IMG/VR virus record: IMGVR_UViG_3300013136_000537
Location: 1-35,008 of that record
DNA: 35,008 nucleotides
Direction: 5' to 3' (one strand)
DNA from: a virus
The position numbers and the translations under genes were made by a program. The notes beneath the pieces are model-generated. The model was not told the DNA's origin. It saw only the letters and a list, made by a program, of their open reading frames with translations, and did no database searches. This document shows positions 22,946 to 31,429 of the stretch, in pieces. Positions within the stretch are counted from its first letter, which is position 1. Every line of letters starts with the position of its first letter.

Positions 22946-24846
22946 AAATTCTTTATGTGATGCCAAGATCAACAAGCGATGTTATGCAAAGTACAGCAGT
23001 TTGTAGACGATTAAAAGAAAAATTCCCAGATTCAGAAATATACTTTGGGGTAGAAGAACAATATGCATCATCAATTAAAGATTGCCCTTGGATCACCAAA
23101 GTCTTAAAGTACAATCCACAAATGGATAATCCAGACCTTCTAAATTTCATGACGAATTTTGATATTTGCTATACTCCTCATATTTACTTACAATATCTAA
23201 ATACAGCAAATTTCGTACATTATCCCCTTTGCGAAAAAAATATCGTAGAACATTTCTGTTGGCATACAGATTTATCTATAGACAAATTTTCCAAAGATGA
23301 CTTCTATATTCCCATTGACGAAACATATTCAATTCCAAAATCTAAATACATCTTAGTTATTACAGCTACAGGAATAGATAACAAAACTAAGATATATGAA
23401 AAATGGGATGACATTATCTATTCATTAAAAATGGATATACCAAACGATATAAAAATTATTCAAGCCGGAGATGGTAAAGATAGTTTAATAGCTGTGGATG
23501 GAATCATTGATTTTAGAGGAAAAACTAAAACGGTAGCTCAATTAAACAAATTGATAAAAAATGCTACATTAGTTTTATCAATAGATAGTTATCCTATGCA
23601 TGCTGCTTATGTTCTTGGAATTCCATTTATTAGTTTATTTTCGTCTACATCGGCTAAATGTTCAGGCCCAACATACCTAAAAGATTCCACACAAAATTTC
23701 CAAATTTTTGAAGCTAAATTATCAGAAGGTTGCAAAAAAGTTTGTTATAAAAATGAATGTATGGTGAGAAATAATTGTATTAATAGCATAGATGACCAAG
23801 AAGTATATAAAACAGCTATAAAATTTTTAAACCAAGAACCAAAAGAATACAAAGTTTTATATCCTTCAATTTCTGGTTATACCACAATTTTTAACGGTGA
23901 AAAAGCAGGTCTTCCATATATCGAATCTATTCAATCTGTTCTTCCACATGTAGATGAACTGGTAATCATTGATGGAGAATCAACAGATGGAACTTATGAA
24001 AAATTACAAGAAATGTTTGGAAATGATGAAAAGATAAAAATATATCAGAAACCATATGATATGTCGGAACCTGGAATAGATGGTCAACAAAAAGCATATT
24101 CAAGAGCATTATGCACATCTAAATACTGTTTACAATTTGATGCAGATCAAATTTTTGAAGATGGAGAAAAATATAAACTAAAAGATTTAGTTAAAAAATT
24201 TCCTAAAGATCAAGTATTGATGCATTTTCCGATAATTGACTATTTTGGAACAATTGATAATATAAAAGAAGGAAAATACTATATAAGTGATGATTATCAT
24301 ATGAGTAGATGGGCACTTAGTTGTAATATGGATAATTGTACACATGGAATATGTAAACAAGCTAAATTGATAAATGAAAAAACTGGGGTAATTTATGCTA
24401 AAGAATTTTCTGACGGATGTGAATATATCGACATAGTAAGTGAAGAAATAATTCCACAGTTTGGACCTTATACACCTGATATAGATTTTCTAAGAAGAAC
24501 CAATCCTAAAAAATATGAAATTGAAATAAATAGATTATACAAAGAATATCCACATTTTCATCATTTGAGTTGGTATTCGATAGAGCAGAAAATAAATCAC
24601 TTTATTACTTTTTGGTCAACACAATGGAATTTGTTATATCAAACAAATAATCCAAATCGCTTTTTCCCAAATATAAATCCTGAAGATGTTACAAAAGAAA
24701 TGATTCAAACTGAAGCTAAGAAACTTTTCAAACAAGGTGGCTGTCATCTAAAGGAAAATGAACAAGGTATATTGATTCCTTTACATACCAAGTTTCCAGA
24801 AATTCTAAATAGCTGGCGTGAAAAAGTAATTAAAAAATGGAGTTAA
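22942..24846 (+). CDS. Bifunctional GT9-like plus GT2-like glycosyltransferase
   Basis: Residues 1 to ~300 look like a heptosyltransferase/GT9-type GT-B domain: MKILYVMPRSTSDVMQSTAV at the N-terminus and SIDSYPMHAAYVLGIPFISL (213-232) as the donor motif. A Cys set (C240, C264, C268, C273, C279) closes it. From ~310 a GT-A/GT2 domain follows: GEKAGLPYIESIQSVLPHVD, VIIDGESTDGT (341-351) and the metal-binding DAD at 400-402. The two are one 634-residue chain. Presumably it adds two sugars in sequence. Ribosome site AGAGGA. Acceptor unknown. Confidence 0.85.
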   Translation: MKILYVMPRSTSDVMQSTAVCRRLKEKFPDSEIYFGVEEQYASSIKDCPWITKVLKYNPQMDNPDLLNFMTNFDICYTPHIYLQYLNTANFVHYPLCEKNIVEHFCWHTDLSIDKFSKDDFYIPIDETYSIPKSKYILVITATGIDNKTKIYEKWDDIIYSLKMDIPNDIKIIQAGDGKDSLIAVDGIIDFRGKTKTVAQLNKLIKNATLVLSIDSYPMHAAYVLGIPFISLFSSTSAKCSGPTYLKDSTQNFQIFEAKLSEGCKKVCYKNECMVRNNCINSIDDQEVYKTAIKFLNQEPKEYKVLYPSISGYTTIFNGEKAGLPYIESIQSVLPHVDELVIIDGESTDGTYEKLQEMFGNDEKIKIYQKPYDMSEPGIDGQQKAYSRALCTSKYCLQFDADQIFEDGEKYKLKDLVKKFPKDQVLMHFPIIDYFGTIDNIKEGKYYISDDYHMSRWALSCNMDNCTHGICKQAKLINEKTGVIYAKEFSDGCEYIDIVSEEIIPQFGPYTPDIDFLRRTNPKKYEIEINRLYKEYPHFHHLSWYSIEQKINHFITFWSTQWNLLYQTNNPNRFFPNINPEDVTKEMIQTEAKKLFKQGGCHLKENEQGILIPLHTKFPEILNSWREKVIKKWS

Positions 24847-24848
24847 AA

Positions 24849-25232
24849 ATGGAGATTATAGAGAGTGTGATAGCTGGAATATTTCTTGCTTTACTATATC
24901 CCCACATAGAAGGATTTAAAACAATATTTAAAAATTTTGGAAAAAAAGAAAAGATAAAAACATGGTTAAAAGAAATAATTGTTAAAGATGGAGAAATTTG
25001 GAGAGATATTCAAAGAAGTTTAACAAATAAAGAAACACCATCTGGTGTTAGAGTATCAGATGAATGTATAAAAATAAGAGTTTCGGAACACATAAAAAAA
25101 TTGAAATTAAATATAAAGTTAAAAAATAGTAAAATTATAGCGACGCAAAATGATAATGTTATTATAAAACTATTAAATCAACCATTATTTGAATTTATAT
25201 GTGAAGAAATTTTAGGAGAAAATAAAAAGTAA
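24849..25232 (+). CDS. Small protein with hydrophobic N-terminus, unknown
   Basis: A 127-residue protein. ATG 24849 has GGAG six bases upstream, inside the end of the previous gene, and is preferred over the ATG at 24837. Residues 1-20 (IIESVIAGIFLALLYPHIEG) could be a membrane anchor or buried helix. The rest is basic and helical. It overlaps nothing else. No family recognised. Confidence 0.6.
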   Translation: MEIIESVIAGIFLALLYPHIEGFKTIFKNFGKKEKIKTWLKEIIVKDGEIWRDIQRSLTNKETPSGVRVSDECIKIRVSEHIKKLKLNIKLKNSKIIATQNDNVIIKLLNQPLFEFICEEILGENKK

Positions 25233-25249
25233 AATGGGGAGAGTAGGAA

Positions 25250-25408
25250 ATGGAAGAAATAGAACAGGAAAAACTTGATAAAAATTATAAAAAATGGGTT
25301 GAAGAAAATACTATTCCAGCAAGTATGGAAGAATTATCAGATCTGAAATTGCCTTACTCAGACCACATAAGACTTGATTTAGATGATTGTCGAACTATTT
25401 TTATTTAA
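25250..25408 (+). CDS. Small acidic protein with KWxEENTI motif
   Basis: A 52-residue ORF with GGGGAG and AGG ahead of the ATG. It contains NYKKWVEENTIPASMEEL, a motif that also appears twice in the zinc-ribbon protein at 27384. The rest is acidic (RLDLDDCRTIFI). Function unknown; the shared motif suggests a common interaction element. Confidence 0.55.
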   Translation: MEEIEQEKLDKNYKKWVEENTIPASMEELSDLKLPYSDHIRLDLDDCRTIFI

Positions 25409-25423
25409 AATGGATAACTATTA

Positions 25424-26506
25424 ATGATTTTATTTATAGAACATAGACAAATAGAAGGAACTTTCTGGTCAAGAATAACTGATCAATGGAGAATAATTTC
25501 AAGTAAACTAAAAACAAAATTTCCAAATTTAGAAGTTTATTTTATAGACTGGAAAGAAGATTTAACAAATTATCCTATTCCTGATATATTTTTCAATGTA
25601 TGTATTTGGCACAAAGAATACATTCTAAAAAATAGAAAAAAGATAAAATGTATTATCACTTTTTCTGGGAATTCACATCCACAACACATTGCTAAAATGA
25701 TAAATCCAGAAATTGCTTTATTTCAAAAAAATCCAGAAGCATTTTACAATTTATATATAGATAAGAATACATATAGCAAACCCATGACAAATGATATTCA
25801 GTTTCAAACTATTTTAAATATTTCGGATTATATAATTTTACCGGGAGAATTTACAAAAGAAACATTTATAAAAAATGGAATAAAGGAATCTAAAATTATT
25901 CCTTTAGTATATTCAGTAGAACCGGAAAGATTTAAAAGAAAATTTCCAAGAGATCCAAACTTTACTATATTTTTTGCTGGTGGTGATAGATTAAGAAAAG
26001 GAGAAAGAATAACTATTCAAGCTATCAATGAATTAAGAAAGGAAATTCCAAATTTTATATATTTGGATACTGGGCATGGTCCTAAAATTTATGATACTGT
26101 GTATGGAAAATCATCAATAGCCTTTCTACCAAGTTTAGAAGATGGATTGCCAGTAACATTATTAGAATGTATGTCTTACGAAGTACCCTTTATAACATCA
26201 TTCAATATGTCATTTTCAGAGTTTTTCGATTTAGATGAAAATAATTTTGCATATATAAAAGGTACAAACTATAAAAAGTTATGCGGAAAGTTTATAGATG
26301 TAAATAATAAAGATACTATCCATGAAGAAACTAAAAAAGCGATTAATTTTTTCTACCAAAACAAAGATAAATTAGATGAATATGGTAAAAATTGTAGAGA
26401 GGTAATTTTAAAGCAAATAACATGGGAAAAGTATAGAGATAAGTTATATACTTTCTTAAAACAAAGAATAGAGGAGATTGAAAATAATGGAAATTTCTCT
26501 AATTGA
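25424..26506 (+). CDS. GT4-like glycosyltransferase
   Basis: A 360-residue GT-B enzyme. The N-terminal domain begins MILFIEHRQIEGTFWSRITD. The donor domain starts at IFFAGGDRLRKGERITIQAI, and SLEDGLPVTLLECMSYEVP (about 237-255) gives the conserved Glu residues near the nucleotide. A HGPKIYDTVYGKSS segment lies between. There is no ribosome site stronger than GGATAA, so translation may be weak. Acceptor unknown. It is followed by two small genes that overlap in sequence. Confidence 0.82.
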   Translation: MILFIEHRQIEGTFWSRITDQWRIISSKLKTKFPNLEVYFIDWKEDLTNYPIPDIFFNVCIWHKEYILKNRKKIKCIITFSGNSHPQHIAKMINPEIALFQKNPEAFYNLYIDKNTYSKPMTNDIQFQTILNISDYIILPGEFTKETFIKNGIKESKIIPLVYSVEPERFKRKFPRDPNFTIFFAGGDRLRKGERITIQAINELRKEIPNFIYLDTGHGPKIYDTVYGKSSIAFLPSLEDGLPVTLLECMSYEVPFITSFNMSFSEFFDLDENNFAYIKGTNYKKLCGKFIDVNNKDTIHEETKKAINFFYQNKDKLDEYGKNCREVILKQITWEKYRDKLYTFLKQRIEEIENNGNFSN

Positions 26507-26666
26507 AAAACTTGCCAATTATGTCATTAAAATAAGAAAAATTAACCCAGACATTTCAGAGGAAGAAATGTTTAAACTATTACAAGATAAAGAAATTGAA
26601 ATTATTCTAAATTATGCTAAAGAGATTAGCATTAAAAAATTGGAGGAAATTAAAAATGAAAAATGA
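26487..26666 (+). CDS. Small helical protein, unknown
   Basis: A 59-residue protein that starts at the ATG after GAGGAG (26471-26476); the upstream TTG at 26478 is too close to that site. The sequence (IEKLANYVIKIRKINPDISE, EEMFKLLQDKEI) is an amphipathic helix pair. It overlaps the end of the glycosyltransferase and the start of the next gene. Function unknown. Confidence 0.55.
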   Translation: MEISLIEKLANYVIKIRKINPDISEEEMFKLLQDKEIEIILNYAKEISIKKLEEIKNEK

Positions 26667-27075
26667 AAACATAAGAATTCTAAAAGAAAAACAATTAAAA
26701 ATGGGCTGCAAAGAAATAGATTTTATAGATTACAATTATGAAAATGGTCAAAGGCGGCTTACAAAAATAGTTTCAAAAGATGGGGGTTATGTAGGGACTA
26801 AACAAATTTTTAAAGGTATGGCAAGAAGAGGAATAGTTCCAGAATTAGCTAATAAACAAAATAAAGTTTGTTCAATAGGTTTTTGTAAAAAAGAACAGAA
26901 ATGGTATGGGTGGAGTCATAGAGCGCTATGTGGATTTGGAATAGAAGATATGCTTTTTAAAGAAAATGAATATAAAGGTGGGGATATACCATTTGTAAAA
27001 GGAGGAAAAGTAAAAATTAAAACTTTAGAACAAGCAAGAGAAGCAGCGATTAATTTTGCAGATTATATAAGTTAA
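26656..27075 (+). CDS. Conserved phage protein with KWYGWSHRA motif
   Basis: A 139-residue protein; ATG 26656 follows GGAGG with good spacing, and the longer frame from 26614 is not needed. It contains SIGFCKKEQKWYGWSHRALC, an arrangement I recall in small uncharacterised proteins of large phages, usually with GFGxG after it (here GFGI). C-terminal TLEQAREAAINFADYIS is a helix. Its role is not known. Note two Cys (C84 and C88 by estimate) and a Trp-rich core. Confidence 0.65.
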   Translation: MKNENIRILKEKQLKMGCKEIDFIDYNYENGQRRLTKIVSKDGGYVGTKQIFKGMARRGIVPELANKQNKVCSIGFCKKEQKWYGWSHRALCGFGIEDMLFKENEYKGGDIPFVKGGKVKIKTLEQAREAAINFADYIS

Positions 27076-27087
27076 GGAGATATAAAA

Positions 27088-27381
27088 ATGTCTAACTGTA
27101 AAAATTATTTTTTTAAAGTTAATTGTAATGATAAATTTCTAAAAGATTTACAAACATTCTTAGATAATTGCATAGAATTTACCAAAGATAGAAATTTAGA
27201 AATAAAAGAATGTGAACTAAGTTATAAAAGTACTATAGTAAGTTATGGAATTGAAAAAACGGTAGAACCTATAATTTTAGATGTAAGTAAATTTAGTAAA
27301 GAAGAAATGGATGAATTTATGGTATATATAAAAAATAATCCAGGTGAAATAAAAGTAATTAACTATAAAAAGGAGATTTAG
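27088..27381 (+). CDS. Small protein, unknown
   Basis: A 97-residue protein with AAGGAG before its ATG. Mixed alpha/beta: CNDKFLKDLQTFLDNCIEF, then TIVSYGIEKTVEPIILDVSK, then a helix and IKVINYKK. No family recognised. Next gene starts two bases past its TAG. Confidence 0.6.
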   Translation: MSNCKNYFFKVNCNDKFLKDLQTFLDNCIEFTKDRNLEIKECELSYKSTIVSYGIEKTVEPIILDVSKFSKEEMDEFMVYIKNNPGEIKVINYKKEI

Positions 27382-27383
27382 AA

Positions 27384-28286
27384 ATGGCTTATCTACATTG
27401 TTATAACTGTGATTGGAATCAAGATGATTTCTGATCTGATAATTACTTACCATTCAAAAATACTAATGATTTAAAAGAGGATTTATTTAAAGATAAAATA
27501 CAAATAGATAAATGGTGGGCTGAAGAAAATAACATTCCTTTTGAAATGATAAAAGAAAAGAGAAAATTTGAAAAGCAAGATTTTCTAAAAGGATCAATAG
27601 GAGATATTTCAGACGAAAATGGTGAAATGTATGTTAATGTTTGTTATGTAAAAGGAACAGATTATGTAATTTCAGAATTAGAAGAAACAATTAGAAGAAT
27701 CAAAGGTATGAAAATTAAAACATGGGATGAATGGTTAAAAGTTAAAGATATATTTGTATGCCCAAAATGTTGGTCTAAAAAATTAGATATAGATTATAAG
27801 AAAGGACAAAGAATGAAAACCCAGGAACAAATTATCCAAGAACAACTATATGAAAAGTATGAAAAATGGCTTGAAGAAAATACCATTTTATCACCAGACA
27901 TGATAAAAACATGTCGTGAAAATGAATTAAAAGAACAACAAACAGAAGAACTTAAGGAAAAAAATAATCCACTAAAATTTATAGCAAAAGAGGATAATTT
28001 TAAAACAGGGCAAGATATAAAAATTGAATTTATCAAAGATGAAAATTATACGAATAGATTTAAACTTAGTATCGAAAGTAGTAAAGGAAAGTTAATTTTA
28101 TGTATAAGAATTAATTCTTTAATTAAATGTATGGACAGAAAATGCAGAAAAAATTTAACAGAACTTATTCGAGTTGTAGATGATGAAGAATTAAAAAAAT
28201 GGGCATTTTCTGCTGGGGAATGTGCAGGATTGGTAGGGGGTAGTAATGATGAAGGATCTGCGGTACATTATCCAAATGGAGATTGA
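27384..28286 (+). CDS. Zinc-ribbon protein interrupted by an in-frame TGA at codon 17
   Basis: An AAGGAG site precedes ATG 27384, and MAYLHCYNCDWNQDDF is read up to TGA at 27432-27434; the frame then stays open through SDNYLPFK to 28286. I recall proteins beginning like this with Trp after DDF, so TGG has probably changed to TGA. Zinc ligands include C6/C9 and C126/C129 (CPKC), with a later KCMDRKC. The motif KWWAEENNI (43-51) and KWLEENTI (161-168) is shared with the ORF at 25250. A shorter product from an ATG at 27546 is possible but would lack the first ribbon. Standard code is used elsewhere. Confidence 0.6.
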
Positions 28287-28314
28287 TAATTTTATAATCT
28301 AAAAGGAAACAAAA

Positions 28315-28680
28315 ATGAAACATTTAGATTGGGTAGTAACAGTTCCTAAAACTATAAATTGGAATGATTATCTAAAAGAAATAAATGATGTAGAAAAGAA
28401 AAATTTAGTAATAAACTATAAAGCTTCATACATTCCAAAAGATATGAAAGTTAACGATAGAATGTGGATTGTGCATAATGGAAGAATTAGAGGATTCATG
28501 AAAATTTGTAGTTTTGGAAAACAAGATGGGTTTGTTTGTCAAACTACTGGTAAAAAATGGGCAAATGGAAACTATATACAAAGAAGCGGAAAATTTTATG
28601 AATTAGATCATTATGTAGCTATGAAGGGATTTCAAGGATTAAGAAAATTAGATATACAGAAAATTGTAAAAGAAGATTAA
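28315..28680 (+). CDS. Putative PUA/ASCH-like small protein
   Basis: A 121-residue protein with GGAAA before the ATG. VNDRMWIVHNGRIRGFMKI, then KWANGNYIQRSGKFYEL and MKGFQGLRKLD form a beta-barrel-like pattern that I recall from an uncharacterised bacterial and phage family (ending MKGFQGFR). The barrel may bind RNA or modified bases, but this is a guess from shape. No catalytic residues are evident. It lies between the zinc-ribbon gene and a methyltransferase. Confidence 0.6.
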   Translation: MKHLDWVVTVPKTINWNDYLKEINDVEKKNLVINYKASYIPKDMKVNDRMWIVHNGRIRGFMKICSFGKQDGFVCQTTGKKWANGNYIQRSGKFYELDHYVAMKGFQGLRKLDIQKIVKED

Positions 28681-28687
28681 GAAAATT

Positions 28688-29335
28688 ATGACCCCCCAAG
28701 AAATAATCAATAAAGCAAATAGTATAGAAGGATGGTTTCAAATTCAAGATATGCAAGCAATAATAAATGTTATTCAATCCTTTAATAACAATCCAATCAA
28801 ATATTTAGAACTTGGAAGTTCCAGAGGTCGTTCTACTATTTCTATAGGATTATCATTACCTCCATATAGCGAATATTTAGGAATAGATAGATTTATGCCA
28901 GAAAAAGGACATGTAGAACCTTTGATGGTTTGGGATGATAATTGGGAAAGAATGATAAATAAAGAAGTACATGATGAATATCTAAGAAATTTAGAATATC
29001 TTAGAAAAGAAAATCCTACTTGCAAATTTGATAATTTGGTATTAGACACTATAGATGCAGTAGATAAAGTTAAAGATAATTACTACGATATACTGTTTAT
29101 AGATGCAGATCATTCTTTTGAAGGTGTAAAAAGAGACCTAATCAATTATTATCCAAAAGTTAAAGAAACAGGAATAATTGCTGGTCATGACTATTTTGCT
29201 GGATTTCCAGGGATTATCAAATGTGTGAATATGTTTTGTAAAGGAAAACAGATAACAGGATCTTTTGGTGGGTGTGTTTGGTATGTTAAAAAAAGTGATA
29301 TTGATAAAAAAATGATTCCGAGGAAAAAACGATAA
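28688..29335 (+). CDS. Class I SAM methyltransferase (Methyltransf_24 type)
   Basis: A 215-residue Rossmann enzyme. YLELGSSRGRSTISIG (39-54) is the SAM-binding motif I. IDRF (70s) is the ribose-binding acid, and YYDILFIDADHSFEGVKRDL (about 131-150) is motif IV with a metal-binding-type DADH. Related enzymes methylate or modify sugars, often next to glycosyltransferases, as here. The end overlaps the start of the GT2 gene. Acceptor unknown. Ribosome site weak. Confidence 0.83.
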   Translation: MTPQEIINKANSIEGWFQIQDMQAIINVIQSFNNNPIKYLELGSSRGRSTISIGLSLPPYSEYLGIDRFMPEKGHVEPLMVWDDNWERMINKEVHDEYLRNLEYLRKENPTCKFDNLVLDTIDAVDKVKDNYYDILFIDADHSFEGVKRDLINYYPKVKETGIIAGHDYFAGFPGIIKCVNMFCKGKQITGSFGGCVWYVKKSDIDKKMIPRKKR

Positions 29336-30288
29336 AAGATTTTTCAATAATTGTACCAGTTAGAAATGATGATCATGCTGATCAATTTATTCATAGATGG
29401 TTAACTTCCTTACATAGCATAGCAAATTCGGCTAAAAAAATTGGAAGTAACAAAGTAGAATATATCATTTTAGACTATGGGTCAGATGCTTTAGGTAGGA
29501 AATGGTTAGATGAAGAATATGGTCATTTGTTTCCTACTAATATACAAATTAAAATAGTTAGAATTCCTCATCAAGCTTTAGAATATAAGTCTAAAGGGTG
29601 GCCACCATCACATCCTATTGCTGCAAATTTTTCATTTCCCCTAATTTTCAATGTGGGTTTAAAACATTTTTCAGATGCTAAATATATCATATCTACTTGT
29701 GCTGATGTGTATTTTTCTTCAGATATATTTCTATTTTTACAAAAGACTATTAACATAAATAAAGACGATCTAATATTATGTACAAGAGTAGATATTCCTA
29801 CAGAAGCACATGAAAACATTACATATAACGATATTGACTCTTATATTACAAAGATAAATAGAATCCAAAACGAAATAATTTCCAAAGATAATCTAAATCA
29901 ATTACATATATGGCCAGTAATAAATGGCTGGAATGGAGCTATAGGTGATTTCCAAATGTTATCAAAAGAAAACTGGAATAAATTGAAAGGTCATATAGAA
30001 TATGCCCCACATAGATGTTTTACAGATATAAATCTTTGTCAAAGAGCAATGGTTCAGGAAAAATTATCAATTACAAACATTTTTGATTTTTATCAAAGAA
30101 AATTTGTTTTTCATTTAGGTCATAAAAAATTTATCGGAAATGAAGTAACAAATGATATGACTTTTTATCCAGAAAAGGTAAATTTAGATACTTGGGGGGA
30201 TTATGAAGGACAAATAGAATACATTGAAAATTTCTTTAATAGAACGGTTGTAATAAGAGATCTTAATTTTATGGTAAATTTATACTAA
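29332..30288 (+). CDS. GT2-family glycosyltransferase with an AUA start
   Basis: The family's N-terminal strand, FSIIVPVRNDDHADQFIHRW, is in frame from 29338, but no ATG, GTG or TTG lies between the in-frame stop at 29305 and it. ATA at 29332 is 8 bases after GAGG (29320-29323) and overlaps the upstream TAA, so it is taken as start: 318 residues. VEYIILDYGSDALG is the diphosphate loop and CADVYFSSD the DxD-like metal site. A GT-A fold with inverting chemistry is expected. A TTG at 29527 would remove the fold's core. Acceptor unknown. Confidence 0.75.
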   Translation: MKDFSIIVPVRNDDHADQFIHRWLTSLHSIANSAKKIGSNKVEYIILDYGSDALGRKWLDEEYGHLFPTNIQIKIVRIPHQALEYKSKGWPPSHPIAANFSFPLIFNVGLKHFSDAKYIISTCADVYFSSDIFLFLQKTININKDDLILCTRVDIPTEAHENITYNDIDSYITKINRIQNEIISKDNLNQLHIWPVINGWNGAIGDFQMLSKENWNKLKGHIEYAPHRCFTDINLCQRAMVQEKLSITNIFDFYQRKFVFHLGHKKFIGNEVTNDMTFYPEKVNLDTWGDYEGQIEYIENFFNRTVVIRDLNFMVNLY

Positions 30289-30350
30289 AAAAATTCATAT
30301 CTTTTTTTCATATAAAAATCAATTAAAAACATTAAGAAAATTGGTAAAAA

Positions 30351-31424
30351 ATGGCAGAAAACAAGCAAAAACTATATATTTATGCTATGAATTTACATTT
30401 CACAAAATTAGCATCCGTTTGTAAAAGTGAATATGGGCATTTTTACAAATTTATAGCAAATGATTATCAATTAATTCCTATAGATGATCCTAATATGAAA
30501 TTTGAAGAAGATAGTATAATTTACTGTTTACTTGGGAATCATGGAGTACCAAATGACTTAGTAAATGTTTTAGATAATAATATAAATGTTAAAACAAGAA
30601 AAATTTGTGTAGTTGATGAAAGCCCACAATATGCTCCAGTAGTCTTTGTAAAAGATCATATTCTGGAAAAATATTTTGATATCATTTATAGATGTACATT
30701 TTTTACTTGTGACCAAACAAAATCATTTCGTTTTTTAACTTTACAAAGAAGGTTTATGTGGTCTGATCCTAAAACAGGTATGACATCATTTCCAATTCCT
30801 AAAAATTTGCATGTAGAAAAAAATAGAATAGAAGATAAATTTCTAATGATTCTAAATAATAAACATATCCAAATTCCTATAGAAAGACAAAGTGACTTTT
30901 TACTAAATGATAATTTGATAAAGAATAATTTACCTTTGAGATATGAAATAGGAAGGTATTTAGATAAAAAAAATAAAGTAGATTTATATGGTACTGGGTG
31001 GGAAAATTTTACAAATAATAAAGGAAGATATTTAGGAAATAGAGTAAGCATATATCGAAACTATAAATTTTGTATTACTATGGAAAATTGTGTATGTGAT
31101 AACTTTGTATCTGAAAAAATCTTTGATGCTATTTGTAGCGGATGTATTCCTATTTATAAAGGTGGGCCAAGAGTAAAACAAATGTTGCCAAAAGACACAT
31201 TTATATGTTTAGACGATTTTGATGATAAATATGAAAGAGCAATAGAATATGCTTTAGATAAAGGATATGAATATTTTTATAGGAATATATGCAAGAATAT
31301 CGAAAAAATTGAAGAGAAAATTGAATCAAGAAAATATTTCTATGATTTGTTAAAAATAGGAATAGAAGGAGATAGAGAAAAGATTATTAGTTATTTAGAG
31401 GATAAATTATGGTGGAAGGAGTAA
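30351..31424 (+). CDS. GT10-like fucosyltransferase, copy 1
   Basis: The donor motif YKFCITMENCVCDNFVSEKI (238-257) followed by FDAICSGCIPIYKGG is that of alpha-1,3-fucosyltransferases (ExxxxxxDxxxEK then GxxPxxxG). SEK at 254-256 retains the Glu-Lys pair that binds GDP-fucose. At 357 residues it has a normal size for bacterial GT10, with no membrane anchor. Fucosylated epitopes can mimic host glycans; here the acceptor is unknown. It is preceded by a 62-base AT-rich gap with no clear promoter and is paralogous to 32129-33214. Confidence 0.85.
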   Translation: MAENKQKLYIYAMNLHFTKLASVCKSEYGHFYKFIANDYQLIPIDDPNMKFEEDSIIYCLLGNHGVPNDLVNVLDNNINVKTRKICVVDESPQYAPVVFVKDHILEKYFDIIYRCTFFTCDQTKSFRFLTLQRRFMWSDPKTGMTSFPIPKNLHVEKNRIEDKFLMILNNKHIQIPIERQSDFLLNDNLIKNNLPLRYEIGRYLDKKNKVDLYGTGWENFTNNKGRYLGNRVSIYRNYKFCITMENCVCDNFVSEKIFDAICSGCIPIYKGGPRVKQMLPKDTFICLDDFDDKYERAIEYALDKGYEYFYRNICKNIEKIEEKIESRKYFYDLLKIGIEGDREKIISYLEDKLWWKE

Positions 31425-31429
31425 AAAGT

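Noticed and set aside
27432-27434. TGA read as Trp throughout (genetic code 4)
   Set aside because: Several genes use TGA as a stop overlapping the next ATG, and Trp is TGG in all conserved motifs inspected.
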